Origin: Bordetella sp. LUAb4
GTDB taxonomy: Bacteria; Pseudomonadota; Gammaproteobacteria; Burkholderiales; Burkholderiaceae_B
Direction: 5' to 3'
Assembly (NCBI RefSeq): GCF_021325795.1
Contig: NZ_JAHPZX010000004.1
Location: 558,001 to 622,000 of the forward strand
Length of the DNA stretch: 64,000 bases
The notes below the pieces were generated by a model that was given only the letters and a program-made list of their open reading frames with translations, made no database searches and was not told the origin of the DNA. Made by a program: the position numbers and the translations under genes. Positions 54,301-56,384 of this stretch are shown here, piece by piece. The first letter of the stretch is position 1. Every line of letters starts with the position of its first letter.

Positions 54301-55587
54301 GAACCCCAAGTCGCCCGTGCGCAGCCAGCGCCCCGTGTCCTGCTCGACGAAACTGTGCGCTGTCGCCTGCGGATTGCGCCAATACCCCGCGGCAACGCTA
54401 GGCCCGGAAAACCATATCTCGCCCAAGCGCCCGTCAACGCACGCCTCTCCGGATGCCGCATCGACGATACGCAGCGCGTGTCCGGCCGCGACCTCGCCGC
54501 ACGCGACCTGGCGCGGGGCATCGACCTGCTCGATTGCGCGACCGCCCGCAATCGCGGCGCTGTCGAAGCCCGGCGCCGTCACACCGCCGCCCGCCGCGAC
54601 GCCCGTCACCAGCAACGTAGCCTCTGCCAACCCATAGCAGGGGTAGACCGCCCCGGCAGCGAACCCCGCCCCCCCGAAACGGTCCGTGAACGCCGCCAGG
54701 GTGTCATAACGCACCGGCTCGGATCCGGAAAACGCCAGCCTCCAGCTCGACAGATCCAGCTGGCGCAAAGCGCCGTCGCTGACCCGATCCACGCACAGGC
54801 GGTAGGCGAAATCCGGGCCGCCCGATATGGTCGCGCGGTGGCGGCTGATCGCTTCCAGCCAGCGCACGGGACTTTCCAGGAAGAACCTCGGTGACATGAG
54901 CACCAGGGGAATGCCGCGGTAGAACGGCTGCATCAGCGTGCCGATCAGCCCCATATCGTGGTACAGCGGCAACCAGCTGGCGAACACGTCGCCGGCGCCC
55001 ACTTCCAAGCGTTCCTGGATGGCGCTTTCGTTGGCCATCAGGTTGCCGTGCGTCACCATCACGCCCTTGGGGTCGGAGGTGGACCCGGACGTATACTGCA
55101 GAAAAGCCAGATCTTCCAGGTTGGCGCGCACGGGCGTATAGCTGTCCGCCGCGGGCAACGCGTCGACAGCCACCACGGCGGCGTCCGGCGCGATCTCGCG
55201 CCATTGCGCCTGCCGGTCGCGCATCAGCGCGGCCGAAGTCAGTACGCAGCAGGCACCGGCATCCGCGGCGATGATACGCAGCCGGTTCAGCTGCGCGTCC
55301 TTGCCGGATTCCGGCGGGAAAGCGGGCACCGCGACGACCCCCGCATACAGGCAGCCAAAGAACCCCGCCACGTAGTCGATACCGCTGTCGAGCAGGAGCA
55401 TGGCGCGCTCCCCTGGCTGCGCGACCTGCGCCAAGGCCTGCGCCACGGCGAGCGCGCGCTGGTGCACTTGCGCGTAGGTATACGCGTGGTCGCCCGCGCC
55501 GTCGACGCAAACCAGGGCAAGCTTGGCGGCCTGCGTGGCGGCCGCCTGGACCAGGCGCGTCGCCATGGTGTCCACTGTCTTAAGCAT
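33316..55587 (-). CDS. NRPS gene B: FAAL-ACP, five modules, C, TauD-type oxygenase
   Basis: A 7423-residue (about 0.8 MDa) lipo-initiating synthetase. Approximate order by residue: FAAL 1-560, ACP 595-680, C-A(Thr)-T 720-1800, C-A(Ser)-T 1823-2905, C-A(X1)-T 2930-3980, C-A(Thr)-T-E 4010-5500, C-A(X1)-T 5510-6565, C 6590-7055, TauD/TfdA-like dioxygenase 7090-7423. It should activate a fatty acid, pass it to Thr, and build acyl-Thr-Ser-X1-D-Thr-X1. All C and E domains keep HHxxxDG. The start at 55587 is chosen because the upstream in-frame extension has no NRPS similarity and overlaps the gene A TE, while 55587 has a GGAG site. The stop overlaps the gene C start by four bases (ATGA). Two A-domain pairs are near-duplicates, and simple repeats encode loops in two C domains and one A domain. 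Confidence 0.97.
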   Translation of the reverse strand: MLKTVDTMATRLVQAAATQAAKLALVCVDGAGDHAYTYAQVHQRALAVAQALAQVAQPGERAMLLLDSGIDYVAGFFGCLYAGVVAVPAFPPESGKDAQLNRLRIIAADAGACCVLTSAALMRDRQAQWREIAPDAAVVAVDALPAADSYTPVRANLEDLAFLQYTSGSTSDPKGVMVTHGNLMANESAIQERLEVGAGDVFASWLPLYHDMGLIGTLMQPFYRGIPLVLMSPRFFLESPVRWLEAISRHRATISGGPDFAYRLCVDRVSDGALRQLDLSSWRLAFSGSEPVRYDTLAAFTDRFGGAGFAAGAVYPCYGLAEATLLVTGVAAGGGVTAPGFDSAAIAGGRAIEQVDAPRQVACGEVAAGHALRIVDAASGEACVDGRLGEIWFSGPSVAAGYWRNPQATAHSFVEQDTGRWLRTGDLGFVHAGQLYVAGRLKDLIIVRGQNIYPQDVEQAVEAEFDLARKGRVAAFAVETEGREGIGLALEIAYRSQKLASPQAIVAMLNEIVSVAHGEPVAAAVLLNPGAMPKTSSGKLQRGAVKRGYLECTLDSYAVYAGGKFDVGGVEADAGAGAAEATAIAIGIATAAEAGAAPAFADRWRNDTQRRLAEVWAEVLGTPLRGAQANFFGLGGSSLQGVQLAVRVRQLWDVDYGPADLFEAPVLDQAASRIEAMVRQRATATPGAEAPGAAVPAGPVASGGSVGTVGGADPASPVGPVALTPGQRQQWFLWKVDADSCAYHVPAAVRIEGAVDEDLLRSSLTYLAARHAALRTVFIDGEEGPSQAVVDSVELPWRRVDLSEAATGNSNSNNSDSSPVANGQATLDERIASVISEPFDLTRPPLWRAALFDLGAGQHVFLLVLHHIIADGRSMQLLVDELSHCYRAGLANVAPTLPDVPALPDAPVALANGVTQADPGLTAGIAYWKQQLGDAPRTVDFSGRAKDGTGTIARAHGARAHSIALDLDPALLAGVHRAAREAAVTPATVLLASFYLALRLNSGNTDISIGVPMSRGGLDGREGPVGFLIDTHAVRMRLSGATSLRDTLSSVFRTLLDARRHAATPLDLIVEALHPGRDASRNPLFQVVFNHLRTDLRALNRVPGWRCLAHPVAPIMPQFDLALDVREEADQGSQAMLTYADGRIDDAVAGRIVQDWLRALRAFADRPEATIGETVLPAQDDASRLIEWGSATECWHSAQPVHRRIEAQAARRPDAIALTCDDARLSYGELNALANRVAHRLRKQGVGPEVKVGVALERSLDLVVALLGVLKAGAAYVPLDPSYPADRLAYMMADSGLALVLTQSSVLESLPLTEEVQTLVLDTDDLSGEPRDNPDVVLHDENLAYVIYTSGSTGRPKGTQLTHRNVARLLAGTEGWFGFGPADVWTLFHSYAFDFSVWEVFGALCHGGKLVVVPYLVSRSPQEFLSLLRREGVTVLNQTPSAFRQLMQVPGVYDGGLSLRAVIFGGEALDPRTLEPWIAHYGDTQPRLVNMYGITETTVHVTYRPILAADVAGERSPVGRAIPDLGLYVLDGEGNLAAPGVAGELHVAGAGLARGYLNRFDLTAQRFVPDPYGEEGGRLYRTGDLARWNEQGQLEYLGRIDHQVKIRGFRIELGEVESQLQAQAGVREAVVTAQEAPSGLRLVGYVTAKAGYLLAEAGGENAQAGDVIAGAGGAPAETDQVLDGQQLRAQLGAVLPDYMVPSAIVVLAVLPLTPNGKVDRKALPAPEFASQGYEAPQGEAEQALARIWQDVLGVERVGRQDNFFELGGDSILSLKVVSAAQRSGLPVDVRQVFEHQTLQALAAALDGRAAVAAIPVIEESQRNGLPLSHAQQRLWFLWNLQPEGSAYHIAGGLRLQGELDANAVRAAFETLVARHESLRTTFTQQADGTAVQIIHGSLPYEYATIDLSARADVAVGAEANTDTDTDTDTDTDTDTDTDTDSDRGANAEQRLRALAGEFGRRPFDLQAGPLLRVAVAKLSAGEHVLLVSMHHIVSDGWSIQVLLAEFVQAYRASRLELPPLPVQYADYALWQRRWLEAGEQARQLVYWRQYLGADHPVLALPYDHSRQSLSAYTEAQTAVPLPAELSRNIRKLAQTHGATPFMVLLAGLQVLLHRYTGQADIRVGIANANRDLAQTQGVIGFFVNTLVIRTQFTGRMALAAVLASVKRGMAGAQAHQALPFDVLVEALQPQRSLDHTPLFQVMHNHQRTDEVTIRGLPGLAVESYALGERTAQFDLMLNTAENEDGTLQANFAYARELFEPRTMHRLGARYVTVLEALVARSDLPLGDLSVLGERERSALLALSRTDDPYGHLDPVHRAIEAQVERTPEAIAVAFGEHRVSHARAAAFGEGHVSYAELNARANRLAHRLRKLGVGPDVKVGVALERSVELVVALLGVLKAGGAYVPLDPSYPPDRLAYMMADSGSALVLTQSSVQASLQLPAGVAALALDREDLSGESTSNPDVPVHGENLAYVIYTSGSTGRPKGAGNRHGGLSNRLAWMQQAYGLDARDTVLQKTPFSFDVSVWEFFWPLMVGATLAVAEPGAHRDPEALVRLIQRHGVTTLHFVPPMLQAFVAEDTARTCAGLKRIVCSGEALPAALQDAVLQRLPGVGLYNLYGPTEAAIDVTHWTCRAGDEVVPIGRPIANVRTYVLSDTMTLAPQAVAAELYLGGAGLGRGYEKRPALTAERFVPDPYSEEGGRLYRTGDLARWNDEGQLEYRGRLDHQVKIRGLRIELGEIEARLQAQAGLRDAVVTAQEGPAGSRLVAYLTADAESVLDVQALRAHLTATLPEYMVPSAFVTLDALPLTPNGKVDRKALPAPEFVSQGYEAPQGEAELALARIWQDVLGVARIGRQDNFFELGGDSILSLQIVARARDAGWKLQPRQVFERQLLAQLAAAAGRYDKAELQGSRIGRYALSGLTADQRLALPVPHALLEDVYPLSPMQAGIMFHALYEQNGHAYLNQLRVDVTGLDEGRFRQAWETVVARHEVLRTGFLQQGDALLQWVARTVTLPFEVLDPGQQADPRAALDDCAAAQLEQGFDLLDPPLMRLALLRVGHGRHHVIWTHHHLLMDGWSVSQVMGEVLRAYAGEPLDGTAGHYSDYIAWLARQDVHANEAYWRTQVARLEGPTLLAGTAVRSVDVAGYRKYEHVFAASLNGTLSSFARSQHVTVNTVVQAAWSLLLSRHTGQGTVAFGSTVSGRPAQLAGIEHAVGLFINTIPMVMDIRPQEQVGAWLRRVQAHALSARDHEHTPLNDIQRWAAVGGQGLFDTLLVYENYPVADALKQGGQQGLSFEAVQSREETNYPLTLAVVEAGGLTIHATYQAQAFAAQAVVTLMEQLSRLIANVAAFGPDSVVGELSLLDGVECSTLLGLGGTEEAYPGLQAVHRQIETRAAGMPAAIALVHGGAQLSHADLNAQANRLAHRLHKLGVGPEAKVGVALERSVDLVVGLLGVLKAGGAYVPLDPAYPTERLAHMMADSGLALVLTQSSVARSLPSLEGVRTLLLDAEDLSGEPASNPDIALHGENLAYVIYTSGSTGKPKGVAVAHEALAKHCAAIGARYQLAPDDRLLQFASLSFDAAQEQWLIPLLSGAAVVLRDDQVWSGERLVQEVIRHQINVLYLPPAYAQTLAQETRDAGLRMRLCIVGGEAWSRDCFDAVRAAWRPQHLHNVYGPAETVISPTTWEADGETEIDSAYVPIGRPVGERSAYVVDGQVDLLPMGVVGELYLGGSSLARGYLDRAALTAERFVPDPFSVAGGRLYRTGDLARWNGEGQLEYLGRIDHQVKIRGYRIELGEVEARLQAQAGVREAVVMAQHGPSGARLVAYVTGAADRDADEAEQEAGAADQDAGAAGQALDSLQLRTRLSTVLPDYMVPSAIVVLDALPLTPNGKVDRKALPAPEFASQGFEAPQGEAEQALAQIWQDVLGVDQISRQGNFFELGGDSILSLQIVARAREAGWKIQPRQVFERQVLAQLAAVASRYDKGELQPTRISRFALSGLTADQRSALPVPQDLLDDLYPLSPLQSGMLFHALYEQSGHAYLNQLRVDVTGLDEDPFRRAWQAVVARHEVLRTGFVQQGEALQWVARTLTVPLEVLDCESESAEAQQRRATQVASDELQRGFDLANPPLMRLVLLRLGRGRHHLIWTHHHLLMDGWSVAQLMGDVLRAYRGEPMGGLAGHYRDYIAWLARQDGQANEAYWRKQVARLDGPTLLAGPATSSGDGTAYRKYEHVLPASVREPMTSFARRHRVTVNTLMQATWSLLLSRYTGQGTVVFGSTVSGRPAQLAGIEQAVGLFINTVPVVMDIRPAEQLGSWLRRAQEQALAARDHEHTPLNDIQRWAGMGGLGLFDTLMVYENYPVSEALRQGAPGGLAFEAVQSREETHYPLTLAVLEAEALTIQAAYQGQAFAPDAIVRLMTHWSRLIEDVVTSSSDSVVGELSVLAGPEQSALLALGQPEDTYAQLQPVHRRIEAQAARRPDAIALTCDDARLSYGELNALANRVAHRLRKQGVGPEVKVGVALERSLDLVVALLGVLKAGAAYVPLDPSYPADRLAYMMADSGLALVLTQSSVLESLPLTEQVQTLVLDTDDLSGEPCDNPDVVLHDENLAYVIYTSGSTGRPKGTQLTHRNVARLLTGTEGWFGFGQADVWTLFHSYAFDFSVWEVFGALCHGGKLVVVPYLVSRSPQEFLSLLRREGVTVLNQTPSAFRQLMQVPGVYDGGLSLRAVIFGGEALDPRTLEPWIAHYGDTQPRLVNMYGITETTVHVTYRPILAADVAGERSPVGRAIPDLGLYVLDGEGNLAAPGVAGELHVAGAGLARGYLNRFDLTAQRFVPDPYGEEGGRLYRTGDLARWNEQGQLEYLGRIDHQVKIRGFRIELGEVESQLQAQAGVREAVVTAQDGPTGARLVGYVTANANANANANADVALDGQRLRTQLAAVLPDYMVPSAIVVLAVLPLTPNGKVDRKALPAPEFASQGYEAPQGEAEQALARIWQDVLGVERVGRQDNFFELGGDSILSLQIVARARQAGWTVQPRQVFERQTVGELAAVAQREQQPLRLGANIDTGVVPLLPIQARFFEQPVPNRHHWNQAMLLQSSGPLETQALTQALQAVVMHHDALRLRFTLDDAGQWVQHYDAVEDARRILWVRQAGNATEIEALCDQAQRSLDLAQGPLLRALSIEVADGTSRLLLAIHHLVVDGVSWRILLEDLQTAYGQVLSGAPVVLPEKTSSYQQWGRQLREYAGSATLRTESDAWRETAAVDGSLPRDDSATSHQGPGGEGMASVTLTLERELTRRLLQEAPSAYRTQINDLLLAALGRSLCAWTGRARIRIDLEGHGREDVFEALDLSRTVGWFTTIYPVVLTGADAVGAAICQVKESLRAIPGKGLGYGVLRYMGTATAEQVEPSAVVFNYLGQLDQSFDGAARWRPAPEPIGASQDEQADGDHLLAINGQVYGGRLSLTVTYAKAHFTPATIERFVESMRDELTAVITHCTSGVQRVTPSDFPLARLDQARLDGLGLPADRLADLYPLSPLQSGMLFHASYEQNGHAYLNQLRLDITGLDEARFRQAWEAAVARHDVLRTGFLQHGEALLQWVARTASLPFEIRDWSSENTQDHRRRLTQLAAAELQRGFDLAAPPLMRLVLVRLGAGRHHLLWTNHHLLMDGWSVSQVLGEVLRTYSGLTVAAPAGRYRDYIGWLARQDTRANASYWREQVARLEGPTLLAGMLARPVAGTGYLDCEHVLAASVADRLSVFARSQRVTVNTVVQAAWSLLLSRYTGQGTVVFGSTVSGRPAQLAGIEHAVGLFINTIPVVTDIRAEEGVGAWLRRVQEQALSARDHEHTPLNEIQRWAGAGGPGLFDTLLVYENYPVAEALRQGAPQGLSFEAVQSREQTNYPLTLAVLEAADISLHAAYQGQAFAPHVVEALLKQLSRLIEDVADCGPNSVVGELSVLDDSERARLLALGQAELAYAGLDPVHGRIEAQALRTPDSVALIYGNQQLSYADLNAQANRLAHRLHKLGVGPEAKVGVALERSIDLVVGLLAVLKAGGAYVPLDPAYPTERLAHMMADSGLALVLTQSSVARSLPSLEGVRTLVLDAEDLSGEPASNPDVALHGENLAYVIYTSGSTGKPKGVAVAHEALAKHCAAIGARYQLAPDDRLLQFASLSFDAAQEQWLIPLLSGAAVVLRDDQVWSGERLVQEAIRHQINVLYLPPAYAQTLAQETRDAGLRMRLCIVGGEAWSRDCFDAVRAAWRPQHLHNVYGPAETVISPTTWQAGGETEIDSAYVPIGRPVGERSAYVVDGQVDLLPMGVVGELYLGGSSLARGYLDRAALTAERFVPDPFSVAGGRLYRTGDLARWNGEGQLEYLGRIDHQVKIRGYRIELGEVEARLQAQAGVREAVVTAQDGPSGSRLVAYVTGAPDQEAGAADQDAGAAGQALDSLQLRTRLSAVLPDYMVPSAIVVLDALPLTPNGKVDRKALPAPEFAAQVYEAPQGEAEQALARIWQDVLGVGRIGRQDNFFELGGDSISALKTVSRMRQDARIEISLAEFFSLGSIEATCEFARQRGAGDGHVGQAISSARELTRSLSPVTRAGSMRLSPAQRRIWIAEKISGASSAAYNVHGALNLHGELDREALQAAVASVFARHEVLRSSYGLVGREPRMLLDTHSEARLDFVAIDAGEIASDDAGEGIRAVGDVTTPDEKACEYLEDYVQRPFDLERDCLIRVLHVQITDTRHILAFCMHHIVSDGWSVNLLINDFVGAYRRSLAAENAVLPALPLQYADYAAWHQGLLACAQGTQLRQFWQGYLADSPAVSSLRPDRPRGVTPDSAGDSVKLAIDPQAMTRLSAYAASRKTTPYFVLLASFQIFLHAWTGKRDLVIGTDLHGRVDPRLEDIFGFFVSVLPVRSGYGDDESTMTLDSFLEQSRASVLSAMAHQLLPLDEIVEVAGVKRHESANPLVQVLFVLQNLPELNFEIPGARHAPIDLPHRHSKFDLALFIAQKGQAWEAELVYATSLFMRATVQDMLEKWLAVLGRVLAAPDQPLSQIVLPRQPELEMDANLIRNSRNASLAARMRDRKPARAPAAPDPRIQPGPASVPDGFDIQRGFPAVIALHAAPQDGAQWATRHRSMIEDLLNEHGSVLLRGLGLDGTRAFEDFAGVVAGELYGDYGDLPKKEGGKRAYRSTPYPEKQMILFHNESSHLATWPRKQLFFCELPSKVGGATPIVDCRKLFDRLPAPLAQRLEQTGLTYIRTFTDMLDVAWQDFFKTDDKDQVESLCRARGDECRWLATGELQVSTRAPAIIRHPVTGQASFFNQIQLHHPFFLEAGLRASLLQLVGRERLPRNVTYGDGSEIEEDVLALIGKLYDEHAVRFAWERGDVVLLDNMLTAHGRDPYQEPRKIVVALGEMVDRAPFLPSLALGEAR
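33319..34320 (-). other. TauD/TfdA-family Fe(II)/2-oxoglutarate dioxygenase domain (candidate Asp beta-hydroxylase)
   Basis: A C-terminal domain of about 330 residues. The iron-binding triad is visible as H7195-N-E7197 (bases 34005-33997, FHNESSH) and distal H7389 (bases 33423-33421, TAHGRDPY). The HxE form and the RDPYQEPRKIVVAL ending resemble SyrP-type enzymes. SyrP-type enzymes hydroxylate carrier-bound Asp at the beta carbon in syringomycin and several siderophores. The very next gene loads Asp, which supports the same role here. Its activity is inferred. Confidence 0.85.
33320..33335 (-). promoter_or_regulatory. Ribosome binding site of gene C
   Basis: The purine run GGGGGAAG ends a few bases before the ATG at 33319-33317, which overlaps the gene B stop as ATGA. 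A second in-frame ATG lies two codons on (33313), but the first has the better spacing. Confidence 0.65.
34430..35830 (-). other. Lone C domain before the oxygenase (catalytically intact)
   Basis: About 465 residues starting RLSPAQRRIWIAEK, with an intact HHIVSDGWS near 35350. No A domain follows in this protein. The natural reading is that it condenses the peptidyl chain of module 5 with the Asp carried by gene C, so the Asp module is split between two proteins. Alternatively it is a C-family interface domain that partners the oxygenase. Confidence 0.8.
35895..39060 (-). other. Gene B module 5: C-A(X1, likely basic)-T
   Basis: The C domain follows the E domain of module 4 and is of the D-accepting type (YPLSPLQSGMLFH, HHLLMDG). 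The A pocket reads DAEYIGVIS as in module 3. The carrier differs from the others in this line: GGDSISALKTVSRMRQ, with a short acidic helix region, consistent with its special neighbour, the lone C domain. Confidence 0.8.
36133..37596. repeat. Copy 1 of a near-identical X1 A-domain tract (gene B module 5)
   Basis: Matches 43885-45369 (offset 7773 after the variable loop). The loop itself differs by about 20 bases between copies. Confidence 0.9.
40561..42203. repeat. Copy 1 of a near-identical Thr A-domain tract (gene B module 4)
   Basis: Matches 50290-51992. The offset is 9729 before the variable loop and 9789 after it, so the only sizeable indel is that loop. Both copies encode the Thr code DFWNIGMVH. 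Confidence 0.9.
40825..40854 (+). repeat. Hexanucleotide tandem repeat (ggcgtt x5) encoding (Asn-Ala)5
   Basis: Five perfect units in the A domain of gene B module 4, in the loop between the RGFRIELGE and LPDYMVP motifs. The near-identical A domain of module 1 has an unrelated 35-residue loop at the same place. Confidence 0.96.
43640..46800 (-). other. Gene B module 3: C-A(X1, likely basic)-T
   Basis: The C domain is of the YPLSPMQAGIMFH type that usually follows an E domain, although module 2 has none. It keeps HHLLMDG. The A pocket reads D A E Y I G V I S. Glu at 239 with Ile299-Gly301 resembles A domains for basic amino acids as I recall them from pyoverdine synthetases; the exact residue is not assigned. 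The A domain is nearly identical to that of module 5. Confidence 0.8.
43885..45369. repeat. Copy 2 of the near-identical X1 A-domain tract (gene B module 3)
   Basis: Partner of 36133-37596. The carrier beyond the tract (GGDSILSLQIV here, GGDSISALKTV in module 5) is not shared. Confidence 0.9.
46870..50130 (-). other. Gene B module 2: C-A(Ser)-T
   Basis: The C domain starts with PLSHAQQRLWFLW and has HHIVSDG. The A pocket D235 V236 W239 H278 V299 S301 L322 I330 D331 is the classical serine code DVWHVSLID. The C domain contains the (Thr-Asp)n insertion encoded at 49767-49830. There is no E domain after the carrier. Confidence 0.9.
49767..49830 (+). repeat. Hexanucleotide tandem repeat (ggtatc, about 10 units) encoding (Thr-Asp)n
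   Basis: Ten ggtatc units run from 49771 to 49830 (the last ends in t), preceded by a partial unit. On the coding strand they read ACC GAT, giving Asn-Thr followed by alternating Asp-Thr. The repeat lies in the C domain of gene B module 2, between the VDLS-like and PFDL segments. Six-base units keep the frame. Confidence 0.97.
50290..51992. repeat. Copy 2 of the near-identical Thr A-domain tract (gene B module 1)
   Basis: Partner of 40561-42203. The match ends abruptly at the end of the C-A linker; the C domains upstream are of different types (starter versus D-accepting). Confidence 0.9.
53139..53168 (+). repeat. Short tgttgc-type repeat encoding an Asn/Ser loop
   Basis: Imperfect repeat encoding GNSNSNNSDSS in the first C domain of gene B. 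It lies at the same structural position, just before PFDL, as the (Thr-Asp)n repeat in the next module. Confidence 0.8.
53540..53810 (-). other. Acyl carrier protein (ACP) after the FAAL
   Basis: Carrier domain with the phosphopantetheine motif GLGGSSLQG near 53685. It is flanked by Ala/Gly/Pro-rich linkers on both sides (about 53890-53810 and 53540-53430). GGSS instead of GGDS is common in acyl carriers next to FAAL domains. It should hold the fatty acyl chain for the first C domain. Confidence 0.92.
53900..55587 (-). other. Fatty acyl-AMP ligase (FAAL) loading domain
   Basis: The first 560 residues form an adenylate-forming enzyme of the FAAL/CAL type rather than an amino-acid A domain. 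Signs are VPAFPPESGKDAQLNRL near residue 90, YTSGSTSDPKG near 165, the LPLYHDMGLIG motif near 210, and the C-terminal KTSSGKLQRGA. The family makes acyl-adenylates from free fatty acids and transfers them to an adjacent ACP, giving the peptide a lipid N-terminus. Chain length cannot be read from the sequence. Confidence 0.95.
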
Positions 55588-56384
55588 GCAAGCCACTCCG
55601 CAGCGAAGACAGCGCCCCGTGAACGCTGTCGAGGAAAGCGGGATGCCGAATGATCCCGGCGTGATCGGTATGGATGGTCTGTACCAGCGTCGCCTCACCT
55701 GCCGACACGCTCCGCCAGCGAGCCAGATATCCGTCGACCGGCGCGGCATTGCCATTGGCGAACCACAGTGACAGCGGCGCACGCTGGCCACCGGCATGGC
55801 CGCTGGTTTCCACGACGGCGAAATGCTTGCCGACCCGGATCGCCTGCTCGAGCACGTAACGGCCCGCCTCGCCGCCTGGCACGACGGCTTGCCAGCGCTC
55901 CGCGTCTTCCTGCATGGTCCGCAGCAACGCGTCGATCTCGTCTTCCCTTACCGCGCGAGGATCGGCATCGACCGCATCGACAGCCCGTCCGCTGACGGCC
56001 CGCGCGATCTCTTCCATAGCCTGCGCGTCACGCGGCGAGGCGTCCACCAGGCCGAGGAAAGCCACTTCCTCCCCCATGGCTTCCAGCACGAAGGCCATCT
56101 CCCGGGCAATCCAGCCGCCGCTGGACCAACCCAGCAAGTGGTAAGGGCCGTGAGGCTGCACCTGGCGCAGGCGCCGCACATAGTCTTGCGCCGTCTCGAC
56201 CAGGCTCGCCGGCCACCATTGCGCCTCGGTGTAGAGCGGCGATTGAATGCCGTAGACCGTGGCCACGCCTTCGAGGCGCCTGGCCAGGGCGCGGTACTCC
56301 GCCACCAGGCCATAACCGGGGTGAACCGCGAATAGCGTCAGGCGGCCGCCCGGCGCATTGAGCGGGAATAGATTGGACGGAATG
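55580..56384 (-). other. Type I thioesterase (TE) release domain of gene A
   Basis: Alpha/beta-hydrolase domain of about 250 residues at the C-terminus. It carries the nucleophile motif GWSSGG near 56125, a following VDASP that supplies the likely Asp, and HTDHAGII near 55670 that supplies the likely His. These are the expected Ser-Asp-His triad elements of NRPS thioesterases. Hydrolysis versus cyclisation cannot be told from the sequence. Confidence 0.93.

Noticed and set aside
55580-55600. Rho-independent terminator or promoter between genes A and B
   Set aside because: The genes overlap by eight bases, and I see no GC-rich hairpin with a T run or a clear -35/-10 pair here.
55588-55797. 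In-frame extension of gene B upstream to 55797
   Set aside because: The extra 70 residues are Arg/Cys-rich antisense-like sequence over the gene A thioesterase. The FAAL domain starts naturally at 55587.
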